From JAPWJZ01 sp966211335 (lineage in GTDB: Bacteria > Pseudomonadota > Alphaproteobacteria > Micavibrionales > UBA2020): 38,181 nucleotides of DNA. Each line of letters opens with the position of its first letter. Position 1 is the stretch's first letter. The position numbers were made by a program, and so were the translations under genes. The stretch covers positions 1 through 38,181 of the forward strand of contig CBIHNF010000006.1 in assembly GCA_966211335.1 (NCBI GenBank). Direction: 5' to 3'. Shown piece by piece: positions 15,430 through 23,635 of the stretch. The notes below the pieces were generated by a model. The model did not search any database. It worked only from the letters and a program-made list of their open reading frames with translations, and was not told the DNA's origin.

Positions 15430-15870
15430 TTAGAGCGATGCGACGTAGAAATCGACGGTCACGTTGCCCGCGCCGGGGAGAGCGGCAACGGCAATCGTGA
15501 GGAGGATTTCTTCTTCAGACGCAAGCGGGGTGCAGACGCCCGCCGTGTGGTTCGCGGTCGAAACCATGAACACTTCCGGCGTGGTTGCCGTCTTGACAGC
15601 CGCCGCGCGGTATTTGCCGGTGGTGCCGGAAATACCGATGGCGACGGTGGCAGACGCGCCCATCGTGGCGTCCGTGTTGATGATGCCAAACAGGGGAACG
15701 CAGCCCTTGGGCAGCTTCATCAGCTTGATGGTGTCGCCGGCGGCTTGCGCGGCCATCACGAAAGAAGCGTGATAAACCTGCACTTTGGAGCCGTAGGCGT
15801 TGTCGGCGGTCGGCAGCGCAATCGGGGTGCTGGCATAACCGTTGTAGGGGATGGCGGAAGTCGTGGTCAT
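15430..15870 (-). CDS. structural protein next to capsid (possible decoration protein)
   Basis: A 146-residue Ala/Thr-rich, beta-type protein starting MTTTSAIPYNGYASTPI. It contains motifs such as HASFVMAAQAAGDTIKLMKLPKG and FGIINTDATMGASATVAIGI that are common in small capsid-associated proteins of BPP-1-type podoviruses. It lies immediately after the capsid gene and before the strong hairpin, so it should be made in high amounts. A decoration or cement role is inferred from this position. ATG is preceded by AAGGAGAACG, a good ribosome site. Confidence 0.7.
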   Translation of the reverse strand: MTTTSAIPYNGYASTPIALPTADNAYGSKVQVYHASFVMAAQAAGDTIKLMKLPKGCVPLFGIINTDATMGASATVAIGISGTTGKYRAAAVKTATTPEVFMVSTANHTAGVCTPLASEEEILLTIAVAALPGAGNVTVDFYVASL

Positions 15871-15899
15871 GAGACGTTCTCCTTAAAGGACGGTTACGA

Positions 15900-16814
15900 T
15901 TAGACGCAGTCGATGCGGACCATGCCGGTTTCCTGCAGGCGGGTTGCGCCGCCTTCGGCAAAGGCATAGAGCTGGACCGCGTTGGAGAGGTCTTTACGCT
16001 CTGCGACGTCGGTTTCCACGTTGCGCCAGTTGCCCCAGTACATGGAGGAAGCGTCGAACAGGGGCACGTAGCGGGTGCCGCCGTTGACGTTTGCAGCCGC
16101 CGACAGCGGATAGTTGGTCGCGTCGGTGTATTCCATGTGGACGAAGTTGACGCCGAGGTAGCTTTGCACCATGCCGTCGACCAGGACCGCCTTGTCGTTG
16201 TAGTCCTTGGAGCGGATTTCGATCTGGTTTAGCAGGAACTCGTGGTCATCGGAGTTGATGACGGAGATCAGCTTTGCCGTGGCGATATCCACGCCGGCAG
16301 CCTGCAGCAGTTTCTTGCCGCGGATGAGTTTGGCGATGGTCAGGCCGGTGTTGGCCGAGGATTTGTAGTTCGGCGCGACGATCTGGCCGGACGGCAGCGG
16401 GGTCGAGGTACCGCCGTTTTTGCCGGTGATCGAGGAGGCGAAGGCTGCCGACAGGATGAGGTCGTCACGAAGACGGCCCATCGCCATGCCCTGGCTTTGC
16501 GCGTACTGGCTTTGCAGGTTGCCGCCGTTGAAGACGCGGGTGACGTCCTGCTTGGCGATCTGGAACGCGTGGTCGAAGTAGTTGGGGTAAACCCAGCGGC
16601 GGGTGACGGCGGCGTTGTTCGTCGGCGTCGGTGCAAGGCGGCCGGGGTTGATGTTTGCCTGCGTCGGGCCCACAAAGTCGGCCGGGCTCGCGCCCTCGCC
16701 CATGTGGTTGTTCGACTGGACGAGCGGAGAAAGCTTGCCGCCTTTGAATTGGTAGGCCTGCTGCGCATCGCAGAGGTATTGCAGGATGTAGTGCTGCGGG
16801 ATATTGAGTGACAT
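15900..16814 (-). CDS. major capsid protein
   Basis: A 304-residue protein starting MSLNIPQHYILQYLCDAQQ. Conserved features of podoviral capsid proteins of the BPP-1 type are visible: an N-terminal arm, TRRWVYPNYFDHAFQIAKQD in the spine region, the LRDDLILSAAF helix and a C-terminal beta domain ending GATRLQETGMVRIDC. It should be an HK97-fold subunit. I chose the ATG at 16814, with GGAG ten bases upstream, over an in-frame TTG at 16823. The gene has its own 220-base leader with a late-promoter-like element and lies between scaffold and decoration-like genes, as expected for the most highly expressed virion gene. Confidence 0.88.
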   Translation of the reverse strand: MSLNIPQHYILQYLCDAQQAYQFKGGKLSPLVQSNNHMGEGASPADFVGPTQANINPGRLAPTPTNNAAVTRRWVYPNYFDHAFQIAKQDVTRVFNGGNLQSQYAQSQGMAMGRLRDDLILSAAFASSITGKNGGTSTPLPSGQIVAPNYKSSANTGLTIAKLIRGKKLLQAAGVDIATAKLISVINSDDHEFLLNQIEIRSKDYNDKAVLVDGMVQSYLGVNFVHMEYTDATNYPLSAAANVNGGTRYVPLFDASSMYWGNWRNVETDVAERKDLSNAVQLYAFAEGGATRLQETGMVRIDCV

Positions 16815-16991
16815 GATTGTCAAGCTCCATGAAAAAGGGTTAAAAGGGACCGATTTTTTCTATGGCTTGACCCACGTGACGCAGGGGCCGGACAGCTGCG
16901 GAAGGATGAAGGGGCCGGAAGCTTGACCTTCGGCAGGAAGCGGCAGGCCATGGAATGGCATCTCCCGCACCCGCTTGTTCCGCGAGGCTTG
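16815..16991 (-). other. capsid gene leader; possible 33-codon reading frame
   Basis: The longest non-coding gap in the leftward block lies upstream of the capsid gene. It contains a direct repeat GGGGCCGGA (16884-16892 and 16911-16919). It also holds a minus-strand frame of 33 codons at 16860-16961 (MPFHGLPLPAEGQ, ending TWVKP), with GGGAG directly touching its ATG, too close for normal initiation. I treat the stretch as a 5' untranslated leader and list the short frame as doubtful. Confidence 0.3.
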
Positions 16992-17027
16992 ATTTTATGA
17001 TTGCATGCGATTGAACGAACGCAAGGG
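16992..17027 (-). promoter_or_regulatory. repeated late element, copy B (upstream of capsid)
   Basis: On the minus strand this reads CCCTTGCGTTCG, then TTCAATCG and CATGCAATCATAAAAT. The 12-base head is identical to the copies before the head operon and the tail fibre. Downstream, CATGCAA-C-CAT is shared with the fibre copy. It sits just after the scaffold stop codon and about 180 bases before the capsid start, a natural site for a strong late promoter. Confidence 0.6.
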
Positions 17028-17035
17028 GGCGGCGG

Positions 17036-17968
17036 TTACTTTCCGCCCGCCACGATGCGGATAAGGTCTTCGCGCTCCTTGATGGCGGCCGCATCCTTGT
17101 TTTGCAGGCGGAGGTAGAATGCCCTGTCGTTCTGCAGAAGGTTCAGCCTGGATTGCGCCTGTTCCGGCGACATGCCGGCACCGCCGCCACCACCCCCGCC
17201 TGTATCCGCGCCTTCAAACGTGTCACCTGTCGTCTTGCCAAGGTCGCCCATGAGGCGCGACAGCTTCAGGAACTCCCCGGCAGAAAGGGTGACTTTGTCG
17301 CCGTTCTTGATTTCGTTAATACGGTCGGCACTCAGGCCCAACTCTTTGCCCATCAGGTTGACGCCACGGGTGGCAAGTTCGCCGTTCAGCTTGGCGTTTG
17401 CGCCCCATTCCTTGGTGACGGCGGTCACTTGTTCGGCAGCCTCTGTCGCAACGCGGGCATTTTCTTTTTCGGCAAATGCCTGCGCATAGCCGTTCCATTG
17501 CTTGGCCAGAATATCGGCCTGCTTCTGGTTCATGCCCGCCTCGTGGAACCACTTGCCGGCCTCAAGCGCAAAGCCGCTGTCACCACCTTGCGGAATTTCA
17601 ATCTTGTACTGGTCCGGTGTCGCGGGCTTGCCCAGCTTGGTATAAACAGCATCCCATGCGGCGGCATCTGCGCCTTCTTTCGGCAGCACAAGCTTGTCGG
17701 CGCCCTGAAGGGTGCCCAGGTGCTTTTCAGCCTCGCGGTAGCTGGTCAGCAGCTTGTAGCCCTGCGGGTCTGCGGCAATGCGCTGCAGGTCGGCGGACTG
17801 GTAGCCCTTGGTGCTGCCCCATTCCACGAGGTCTGCGGGCACTGTGAAGCCTTCGGTACTAGCGGGTGCCGTGTTGGCTGCGGGCGCTGCGGTTGCCGTA
17901 GCAGTGGCTGCGGCGGCGACTGCCGGTGCGGTTGCGGTGTTCGGGGCTGCGGTTGCGGCTTCGGTCAT
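17036..17968 (-). CDS. capsid scaffolding protein
   Basis: A 310-residue acidic, Ala-rich protein. The first 40 residues are an Ala/Thr/Pro low-complexity linker, followed by helical charged segments (FTVPADLVEWGS, KLGKPATPDQYKIEIPQGG, KWFHEAGMNQKQADILAKQWN), a GGGGGGG hinge near residue 255, and a C-terminal helix-turn-helix rich in Arg and Lys. The phrase GKPATPDQY and the helix that follows are typical of podoviral scaffold proteins, and a basic C-terminal helix is the usual capsid-binding part. The order portal, Bbp19-like, scaffold, capsid also fits. Confidence 0.82.
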   Translation of the reverse strand: MTEAATAAPNTATAPAVAAAATATATAAPAANTAPASTEGFTVPADLVEWGSTKGYQSADLQRIAADPQGYKLLTSYREAEKHLGTLQGADKLVLPKEGADAAAWDAVYTKLGKPATPDQYKIEIPQGGDSGFALEAGKWFHEAGMNQKQADILAKQWNGYAQAFAEKENARVATEAAEQVTAVTKEWGANAKLNGELATRGVNLMGKELGLSADRINEIKNGDKVTLSAGEFLKLSRLMGDLGKTTGDTFEGADTGGGGGGGAGMSPEQAQSRLNLLQNDRAFYLRLQNKDAAAIKEREDLIRIVAGGK

Positions 17969-18279
17969 TCCTGTTGCTCCTGTTGTTCATAGGCTTGTGT
18001 CAATAGACGTGTCACGGTGCGCTCGTCCACGTTGAGGTAATCGCAGATCTTCAGGTAAACCTCGCGGCGGCCTTCAGCGATGCCCATGGCGATGGGGTCA
18101 ATGATGCCGGACTTCGGGTTCACCTTCGGGCAGGGCTTGTTCGCATAGCAAAAATCGGCAAGGTCGCGCAGGGCAATCATGCCGTCAGCGGTCGGCCGCC
18201 CGTGCAGGTCGAGGAACATCTGCTTGAACACGCGGCGGACGCGCAGTTTGCGCTCGATCAGTTTGATAAATTTATTCAT
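17965..18279 (-). CDS. Bbp19-like protein
   Basis: A 104-residue protein resembling the Bbp19 family of Bordetella phage BPP-1 and relatives. The pattern is VFKQMFLDLHGR, then MIALRDLADFC, IIDPIAMGIAEGRREVYLKI, then a short helix and an acidic/Gln tail. Family members are found between portal and scaffold genes, as here, with four-base overlap to scaffold. The segment near the end (NVDERTVTRLLTQAY) is not a clear helix-turn-helix. Molecular function in the head is not known to me. Confidence 0.78.
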   Translation of the reverse strand: MNKFIKLIERKLRVRRVFKQMFLDLHGRPTADGMIALRDLADFCYANKPCPKVNPKSGIIDPIAMGIAEGRREVYLKICDYLNVDERTVTRLLTQAYEQQEQQE

Positions 18280-18280
18280 G

Positions 18281-19936
18281 CTACCTTGGCATAATCAGCG
18301 GTGCCTGCTGCGACGGGCTTGCCGCTGCAATGGCCTGCGCCTGGGCGAAGTTCTTGGCGGCCTCACCTGCAACGGGGGCGGCTGCAAGTGCGGTCTGTGC
18401 CGCATCCTGCTCCTGCTCCTGCTTGTCGAGGTCTTCCATTTCGGACTTGGACATAAGCAGGCTGGATTTGAGGCCGTTGATCTTGCCCGCCTCGCGCAGC
18501 ATTTCGGGTCCCTTCAGCATCTTGACCACGCGCTTGTCGAACTGGGCAATCGCGCCTGCAATCTCCATGGTGCGGCTGATCGCCACGCCTTCTTCCGCCA
18601 TCTGGGCGCGGTTGAGGGGGCTGACGTATTCAACGTCAAACATCAGGCCATGGTGCTGTAAAATAGCCGGCGGCGGGGGAAGTGCGCCGGCGGCTTCAAG
18701 TATGTCAATTTCGCGGGCAATCAGCGGCCCAAGGAATTCAGATTGCTGGCGGCCCATGGTGGGGGCCAGCAGCTGGCCTTTTTCCTGCGCGCGGAGCATG
18801 GCTTCCGTCGCGGTCATGGCGGGAGCATCCACCAAAATCTGGAACAGCGTCACAAGGAAGGCGTCGTTGATGACCTTGCGCTTCTGCTCGAGCATGTCAA
18901 AGCCCACATCAAGGCGGGCATCTGTCTTGAACGGGTGCGCCAGCTGGTCGCCGTCCGCGCTCACGCCGCCCCAGATCAGCGCGCCGGGCTGCATGTTGAA
19001 GCCGGTCAGGCTGCCGTCTTCCTGCATCAGGATGGGTGGATCCACGGCAAGGTGACCTTGACGCAGCATAACCTTCTCGAACTCGTTCAGCTGCTTGATA
19101 TCCGGCAGGACGAGCGATGCAGGGCCGCGGCCGTAAATCTCGCCGGGCATGGTCATGTTGCGGGAAATGGCATAGGGGAAGGTGCGGTAGCCTTTGCCAT
19201 CACGGACAATCTTTGCCTCGTCCATGCACAGGTAGGTGCTTTCAAACCGCAGGCTGTTCTGCCCGTAGCTGCCCGGCTTGTAATCTTCATTCGGCTTGAC
19301 GCAATGCAGGAAGCGAAACTCCTGCAGCGGGTCTTTGGTAATGGCGCGCTTGATGACGTCGGGCAGGGAATCCTCGCCAAAGCGTTGCGCGGCCTGCCGT
19401 GCGGTAAAGGTGAACACGCGGTCGACAAGGTCGATGATGCCTGCAAAGTTCTCGGCAAGGAACACTTCCGACAGGTGCAGGGAGCGATAGCGCAGACCCT
19501 CGCCCAGCATGTCATCCGTGAACATCGCGCCGGTGCCATATGCGCCGTTGGACAGGTAGCACTCATGCGCCTGGCTGGCAAAGTTGGCGGCAGGCGCATA
19601 GCGGAGGGTGAACAGGATATCCGTCACTTCCTCGTAGTATTCCTGCACGTCGGGGTCTTCGTTCAGTTCCTCTATGCGGTGGCGGAGACCGTGCCAGCGC
19701 TGGGTGCGCGGCGTCAGCATGCTTTCCATGGCCGCGCCATAGCGTGACAGGGCAAGCGGTGCCGTGGCATCGAACATCTTCTGGGTGCGTTTGCTGCCGG
19801 GGCTTTTCGTGCCGGTGAACATGGCGCTGTCGGGAAGGACGCGTTCGGCAATCTCCTGCCACATCGGCTCATAGAACCGGCGTTTGGCAACCATCTTTTC
19901 GTGCAGGTCGAGGATTTCGCGGCAGCGCGTATCCAT
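18281..19936 (-). CDS. portal (head-tail connecting) protein
   Basis: A 551-residue protein of the T7-type head-tail connector family. Recognisable parts are the N-terminal helix and LPDSAMFTG, GAAMESMLTPRTQRWHGL, a central portion with FPYAISRN and YGRGPASLVLPDIKQLNEFEK (the conserved GRGPA and LNE motif), and a Gln/Ala-rich C-terminal helix. It forms the 12-mer ring at the capsid vertex through which DNA is packaged and ejected. It is followed by the Bbp19-like and scaffold genes and preceded by two small head genes. Length is normal for the family. Confidence 0.93.
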   Translation of the reverse strand: MDTRCREILDLHEKMVAKRRFYEPMWQEIAERVLPDSAMFTGTKSPGSKRTQKMFDATAPLALSRYGAAMESMLTPRTQRWHGLRHRIEELNEDPDVQEYYEEVTDILFTLRYAPAANFASQAHECYLSNGAYGTGAMFTDDMLGEGLRYRSLHLSEVFLAENFAGIIDLVDRVFTFTARQAAQRFGEDSLPDVIKRAITKDPLQEFRFLHCVKPNEDYKPGSYGQNSLRFESTYLCMDEAKIVRDGKGYRTFPYAISRNMTMPGEIYGRGPASLVLPDIKQLNEFEKVMLRQGHLAVDPPILMQEDGSLTGFNMQPGALIWGGVSADGDQLAHPFKTDARLDVGFDMLEQKRKVINDAFLVTLFQILVDAPAMTATEAMLRAQEKGQLLAPTMGRQQSEFLGPLIAREIDILEAAGALPPPPAILQHHGLMFDVEYVSPLNRAQMAEEGVAISRTMEIAGAIAQFDKRVVKMLKGPEMLREAGKINGLKSSLLMSKSEMEDLDKQEQEQDAAQTALAAAPVAGEAAKNFAQAQAIAAASPSQQAPLIMPR

Positions 19937-19944
19937 AGGCTAGG

Positions 19945-20271
19945 TTACCCCGCGATGAGCTGGCCGATTTCAAGGAAGAAGTTGGGTGTGCCGGTCAAGG
20001 CCTGCGCCGAAACGGTGGTCGCGCCTGCCGGAAGCTGCTGGCTTTCACCGTAAAACTGCTGGGCAGGAAGGTTGCCGTCAGCAAGCGCGCCTGCGGTGAT
20101 CGTCTTGTCGGCGGTGCCGTTGAACTTGTAAATAACTGCGCCTGCGTCAGACCATGCGCGGTAATACCAGCCCTTCAGGTCGACGCTGCCGGAAGGAATG
20201 GGCAGAGTGATGTTGCCGGATGCGCTGGTCGTGCAGGCAATCTGGACGGTTTTGACGGAATTGAAGGCCAT
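19945..20271 (-). CDS. hypothetical head-region protein, 108 aa
   Basis: A beta-rich 108-residue protein (SGNITLPIPSGSVDLKGWYYRAWSD type strands, then a Gly/Ala-rich middle and FFLEIGQLIAG end) with no motif that I recognise. It sits between a 72-residue protein and the portal gene in the head operon. Small beta-rich proteins in this position can be head decoration or minor head proteins, but nothing in the sequence decides this. Confidence 0.7.
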   Translation of the reverse strand: MAFNSVKTVQIACTTSASGNITLPIPSGSVDLKGWYYRAWSDAGAVIYKFNGTADKTITAGALADGNLPAQQFYGESQQLPAGATTVSAQALTGTPNFFLEIGQLIAG

Positions 20272-20274
20272 GGA

Positions 20275-20493
20275 TTAACTCCCCAGTCTGCGGCTTAAGG
20301 TGGTTTCCTGTGTCGACTGGCCCAGCTGGTCGCTGTTGCCGGAAGGGGCGAACACGTTGGCAAGCGCGCCGCGGCGTCGGTTGGCGATAAGGTCGGTTTC
20401 GGCAGCCATGCGGGCTGCATCGGTCGTGGCTGCCAGCGGTGCGGGCTTGATCGAGGGCGACTTAGCGCCAAAGAGACTTGAAACAACGGCCAT
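20275..20493 (-). CDS. hypothetical small head-region protein, 72 aa
   Basis: A short polar protein starting MAVVSSLFGAKSPSIKPAP, with an Ala/Asp-rich helix and NRRRGALANVF before a polar tail that ends RRLGS. Proteins of this length with an R-R-G-A motif and a C-terminal LG are common between terminase and portal in podoviruses, usually unnamed. The ATG at 20493 is preceded by GGAGGG. It is the first gene behind late element A. Confidence 0.7.
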   Translation of the reverse strand: MAVVSSLFGAKSPSIKPAPLAATTDAARMAAETDLIANRRRGALANVFAPSGNSDQLGQSTQETTLSRRLGS

Positions 20494-20507
20494 GTCAGCC
20501 CTCCATG

Positions 20508-20543
20508 TGAAAAGCATTACACGGGGCAAAACGAACGCAAGGG
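20508..20543 (-). promoter_or_regulatory. repeated late element, copy A (upstream of head operon)
   Basis: On the minus strand this reads CCCTTGCGTTCG, then TTTTGCCCCGTGTAATGCT. The first 12 bases equal those of copies B and C. It begins three bases after the terminase stop codon and ends about 15 bases before the first head gene. Its distal part differs more than in B and C (TGTAAT in place of TGCAAY), so this copy may have a different strength. Confidence 0.5.
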
Positions 20544-20546
20544 CAC

Positions 20547-22046
20547 CTACTCGCCAAACTCCATGACGGCATGCGATTGCCGCCCAGCCCTGCCCGCCAC
20601 AGCGCCGGGCTTCCGCAGCACTTCCTTGCCGATGCCAAGCCCAAGGCAGCCGTATTGCAGCGCCTCCGCTACGTGGCTGGTGGCGCTTTTGTACGGCTTG
20701 TCCTCGAAGCGCTCGTCACCGGAAACCTTCAACCGGCGGTAATGGTAGCCGCCCGCAAGACCTTTGCGCAGGTTGCGGCATCCGGTATCAATCAGCAGGC
20801 CCGGCGCGCCGTCGATGATCAGCGTCATGGGCGTTGCCACCGCCTCGCGCCTGATCTGGAAGTCGTTGGTGGAGGCTGGCAGGGCTTTCATGCCCTCGCT
20901 TTCCAGAACGGTGAACACGGTCTTCTCGGCATCATCAGCCATGCCTGCCATGCCCGCAGGGTCGCCGGTGATCGTGCCAATCCGCGCATCAGGGTAATGC
21001 TCTGCAAGGTGCGCCTTCAGCTCCCGCGCAAAGGCCTTGATGCCAAGACGCGTTGCCACAACTTCCGACAGCACCCGCACCTGCCCCATGGGGCTGCGCT
21101 GCATGAATACGGCGGCGGGCGTCAGGCCAAAGTCCATGCCGATGTGCAGCGATAGCATGGGGTCGAACCGCAGCTTCATCACGTGCAGGTTGTCGCGGTA
21201 TTCGGGGAACACCGCCTTGCCATCCATGACAAATCCGTATTCGTTGCGCACATAGACCTTAATCCAGTCCTGCGACTTGCCAGCTTTCGCCTTGACGTAG
21301 TAGCCCGGCGGCAGCATCGACAGGTTCTCGGCATCGGGGTTCTGCTTGCCGTCGGCTCCTTCGGCTGGCGGCTGGGTCATGAACTCGATCAGCGGCTGGC
21401 CATCGGGCAGCGCTCCCATTTCGCGCAGCTCCGTTTCAAGCGCTTTCACCTCTGCTTGAGCCTCCGCATCGCTCATGTCGGACAGCTTCGCCCACCAGTG
21501 GTCCGCATCGGGGGAGTTGGTGTCCATGATCACGCCCGCCCGCACCGCGCCGCCGTCCTTGGCGGATGGATAACGCCCCACACGCGCCGTCAGGTGGTCA
21601 AGAACGGCCTTCGGCACTTCGCGCGCCTCGTTTATCCAGCCTTGGGTGACCTCGAGCGACAGCAGCTTGCGCGTATGCTCCGGCCGGTCTAGCGCCAGGA
21701 ACAGGAACTCCATGTCGATGATGTTGCCAAGCCCGTCCGGCATCTCGATCTTGTGCTCGATGGGCGAGGTTTTCACAAACCGCCCCAGCTCCCGCGGTAT
21801 CCACATGTGAAAGCTCTTGATCGTCGTCGTCTCAAGCTCGCCGTAGGTGTTGCGGATAACCACGGCGCGATACTTCCGGCGGCCATTGACCAGCGGCTGC
21901 ATGTTGGCGGTGCGTATCATGTCCATGATGCAGACCGTCGACTTGCCGGAGCCCACAGGCCCGCGGATGCCACGAATGAAGGCATCGCTGTTCAGGAATG
22001 CCGCGCCAACAGGGCCGGGAGGGAAGTATTCGAAGCCTTGGTTCAT
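20547..22046 (-). CDS. terL: terminase large subunit (ATPase and nuclease)
   Basis: A 499-residue DNA-packaging motor. The ATPase part has a Walker A motif GPVGSGKS (residues 29-36) and a Walker B-type segment with WINEAREV (Glu about 140). The C-terminal nuclease domain shows HIGMDFG (Asp about 305), TITGDPAG (Asp about 362) and KSATSHVAEALQYG near the end, the usual three acidic/His blocks of an RNase H fold. The enzyme cuts concatemeric DNA and drives it into the portal. The ATG overlaps the upstream HNH stop by four bases. Late element A follows the stop. Confidence 0.95.
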   Translation of the reverse strand: MNQGFEYFPPGPVGAAFLNSDAFIRGIRGPVGSGKSTVCIMDMIRTANMQPLVNGRRKYRAVVIRNTYGELETTTIKSFHMWIPRELGRFVKTSPIEHKIEMPDGLGNIIDMEFLFLALDRPEHTRKLLSLEVTQGWINEAREVPKAVLDHLTARVGRYPSAKDGGAVRAGVIMDTNSPDADHWWAKLSDMSDAEAQAEVKALETELREMGALPDGQPLIEFMTQPPAEGADGKQNPDAENLSMLPPGYYVKAKAGKSQDWIKVYVRNEYGFVMDGKAVFPEYRDNLHVMKLRFDPMLSLHIGMDFGLTPAAVFMQRSPMGQVRVLSEVVATRLGIKAFARELKAHLAEHYPDARIGTITGDPAGMAGMADDAEKTVFTVLESEGMKALPASTNDFQIRREAVATPMTLIIDGAPGLLIDTGCRNLRKGLAGGYHYRRLKVSGDERFEDKPYKSATSHVAEALQYGCLGLGIGKEVLRKPGAVAGRAGRQSHAVMEFGE

Positions 22047-22324
22047 AGGTTTTCCTTGCCCAGAACGTCGCCGAAGATCGGCACAGTTCCGCCGTGGTAC
22101 TTGTTACCGCGATTTGAATTGCACTTTGCATGCGCGGCCTTGATATTTCCGCGCACCCAGCCGCCCATGGATTTTGGAATGACATGGTCAGCCGTGGCCC
22201 GCTCCTGATTGTTCAGGTCTTGAAACTGCATGTTCATAGGCTTCTCGCAAATCCAGCACAGCCCGCGCTGTCGTTTGAAGGCCTTGAGCATTTCCCGCTT
22301 TTTGGTCTCGTTTTGGGTGCCCAT
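22043..22324 (-). CDS. HNH endonuclease
   Basis: A 93-residue HNH protein with a zinc knuckle CWIC (residues 23-26), the ADH pair (46-47), GN at 59-60 and AHAKCN (65-69), which together make a complete HNH motif. It lies between the terminase subunits, with a four-base overlap into terL. HNH proteins encoded beside terminase are known to help the large subunit cut at cos sites in some long-tailed phages. Finding one here suggests a similar packaging role, although a homing-type nuclease is an alternative. Confidence 0.88.
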   Translation of the reverse strand: MGTQNETKKREMLKAFKRQRGLCWICEKPMNMQFQDLNNQERATADHVIPKSMGGWVRGNIKAAHAKCNSNRGNKYHGGTVPIFGDVLGKENL

Positions 22325-22471
22325 TTAACCGCCGTTTTCCTGAATGTTTTTGTTGTTATCATTGCAGGCCCTTCGGTAAATCGTCGCCATGTACAACGTC
22401 GTCACGCGGTTCAGCTTCGCCTGCCAGTAGCGCTCCGCGATCGGGCATTTCCAGTAGTCGCGCTCGATCAT
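22325..22471 (-). CDS. hypothetical protein, 48 aa, between terS and HNH
   Basis: A frame of 48 codons starting MIERDYWKCPIAERYWQAK, basic and aromatic at the start and Asn-rich at the end. It starts with an ATGA overlap to the small-terminase stop and ends one base before the HNH start. The uninterrupted chain of overlaps argues that it is a real gene. No family is recognised. A role in packaging is suggested only by its neighbours. Confidence 0.6.
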   Translation of the reverse strand: MIERDYWKCPIAERYWQAKLNRVTTLYMATIYRRACNDNNKNIQENGG

Positions 22472-22986
22472 TCCTTCACCTTCGTGTTAATCATCGGCAG
22501 CCCCTTCTCCGGCTGGTTCTCGATCGTCATGCCGCGCTGGCCCGGTTGCGTGTTGATGATGATGTTGAACGGCTGCTTGTCGCCGTCCTTGTCTGGCTTC
22601 ATGAACGCGCCCAGCAGCTTGCCGATAAGCTCGAGCGCTTTTGTCGCGCCCTTGCTGTCGAACATCCATTCGCCGCTGTGTTCCATGCTCATCGTGTCGG
22701 GGTTCCATTTCAGCACAGGCTCGCCTTGCATGGAGCGTTCATAGACTTTCAGCGCGCGCAGCAGAATGTCGTTTGCGTCTATTTTCAGCGCATCTACGCG
22801 CTCCTGAATTCCCGCCCGTACTGCCCGCGAAACGTGGGCTTTTGTCAGAAGAAAATACCCTTGTGAACGCGCATTCTCCGGTTTATCCGTGTAACCCGCG
22901 CGCATGGCTGCCTGCGTGGCATTGAAGTCGAGCAGGTACTCCTGCACGAATATTTCCTCCTTTGCTGACAGCTTATCCTCGCTCAT
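22468..22986 (-). CDS. terS: terminase small subunit
   Basis: A 172-residue DNA-recognition subunit. After a short acidic lead, LSAKEEIFVQEYLLDFNATQ, AAMRAGYT and KAHVSRAV form the N-terminal helix-turn-helix typical of the Terminase_2 family. The middle region is an oligomerisation helix, and the end is polar. It should bind the packaging site and load TerL. The start at 22986 (ATGA overlap with the upstream gene) is preferred to in-frame codons further upstream, which lie inside the preceding gene. Confidence 0.9.
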   Translation of the reverse strand: MSEDKLSAKEEIFVQEYLLDFNATQAAMRAGYTDKPENARSQGYFLLTKAHVSRAVRAGIQERVDALKIDANDILLRALKVYERSMQGEPVLKWNPDTMSMEHSGEWMFDSKGATKALELIGKLLGAFMKPDKDGDKQPFNIIINTQPGQRGMTIENQPEKGLPMINTKVKE

Positions 22987-23222
22987 AGCTGCGGGTTCGC
23001 CTCCCTGAATTTCCTCAACACGTAATCCGCATCCACATCGGCAGCCGCGCAAATGATCTCGAAGTCTTCCTTGTCGAAGTGGACGCCGTCGCGGGCATCC
23101 TTCAGCCCCTGTATCAGCACCGCATGCCACAGCGCCTGTTCCGGCGTCCGCATCTTGCCATCAGGCGGCAGGCCCACACCGGCGATATTCCCAAGCATTC
23201 CGCGCGGGGGGCATTTTGCCAT
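22983..23222 (-). CDS. hypothetical protein, 79 aa, before terS
   Basis: A 79-residue protein starting MAKCPPRGMLGNIAG. Its centre (TPEQALWHAVLIQGLKDARDG) and end (ADVDADYVLRKFRE) recall small phage proteins that precede terminase genes, but I cannot give a function. Start ATG at 23222 overlaps the stop of the upstream gene by four bases. The upstream extension in this frame is a shadow of that gene and was not used. Confidence 0.65.
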   Translation of the reverse strand: MAKCPPRGMLGNIAGVGLPPDGKMRTPEQALWHAVLIQGLKDARDGVHFDKEDFEIICAAADVDADYVLRKFREANPQL

Positions 23223-23635
23223 CAGAGGCCTGCGACCAGCTTTCCGCAGACCTGCGCCACCGTCTGCTTCGTCTGGGGTGTCACGGTGCGCTTCGGCGGC
23301 ACAAGGCTGAACTGCTTGACGATGACGCGGTCCACGGCCAGGGCGAGGTTGATATCGCCAAGCGCGCGCTGCATTTCCATCAGGAATTTCTGCTTTACCC
23401 AGTCGTAGCAGAAGATGCCGTTCTTGGAGCTGCCGTTGAACCAAAGGGTGCCGCCTTTCAGGATTGCGTTGCCGAAGAAGCTTTTCACGTGCTGGGCGTC
23501 GATGCCCTGTTGCAAAAGCTTGAAGTGCCAGTCCTCCGCCTTGAAGTCGCTGATGCGCTCGAGGTAGCGCAGCTGGTCTGCCGGCGTCCTCTCGGGCTTG
23601 TGTTCAACGCCCTCGTTTGTTCGCGTATAGTCCAT
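23222..23635 (-). CDS. unknown protein in replication region (weak DnaA N-terminal-like pattern)
   Basis: A 137-residue protein. The middle shows an alternation of strand and helix (ILKGGTLWFNGSS, then YDWVKQKFLMEMQRAL). This faintly recalls the DnaA domain I pattern in which a hydrophobic strand precedes a W-V helix. The C-terminus is basic and polar. It begins inside the end of the DUF1376-type replication gene, with GGAGG six bases before its ATG, so the two are translationally linked. A replication role is therefore plausible. The DnaA similarity is impressionistic, and no ATP-binding part is present. Confidence 0.6.
   Translation of the reverse strand: MDYTRTNEGVEHKPERTPADQLRYLERISDFKAEDWHFKLLQQGIDAQHVKSFFGNAILKGGTLWFNGSSKNGIFCYDWVKQKFLMEMQRALGDINLALAVDRVIVKQFSLVPPKRTVTPQTKQTVAQVCGKLVAGL

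Noticed and set aside
16884..16919. GGGGCCGGA direct repeat in the capsid leader
   Set aside because: Only two short copies with no further structure; likely chance in GC-rich DNA.
16840..17094. Minus-strand frame of 84 codons across the scaffold end and capsid leader
   Set aside because: It overlaps the scaffold C-terminus in another frame, crosses the late element and looks like a composition artefact.
14527..20547. A diversity-generating retroelement, expected by analogy with Bordetella phage BPP-1
   Set aside because: No reverse transcriptase gene and no template/variable repeat pair was seen anywhere; the resemblance to BPP-1 is limited to virion genes.
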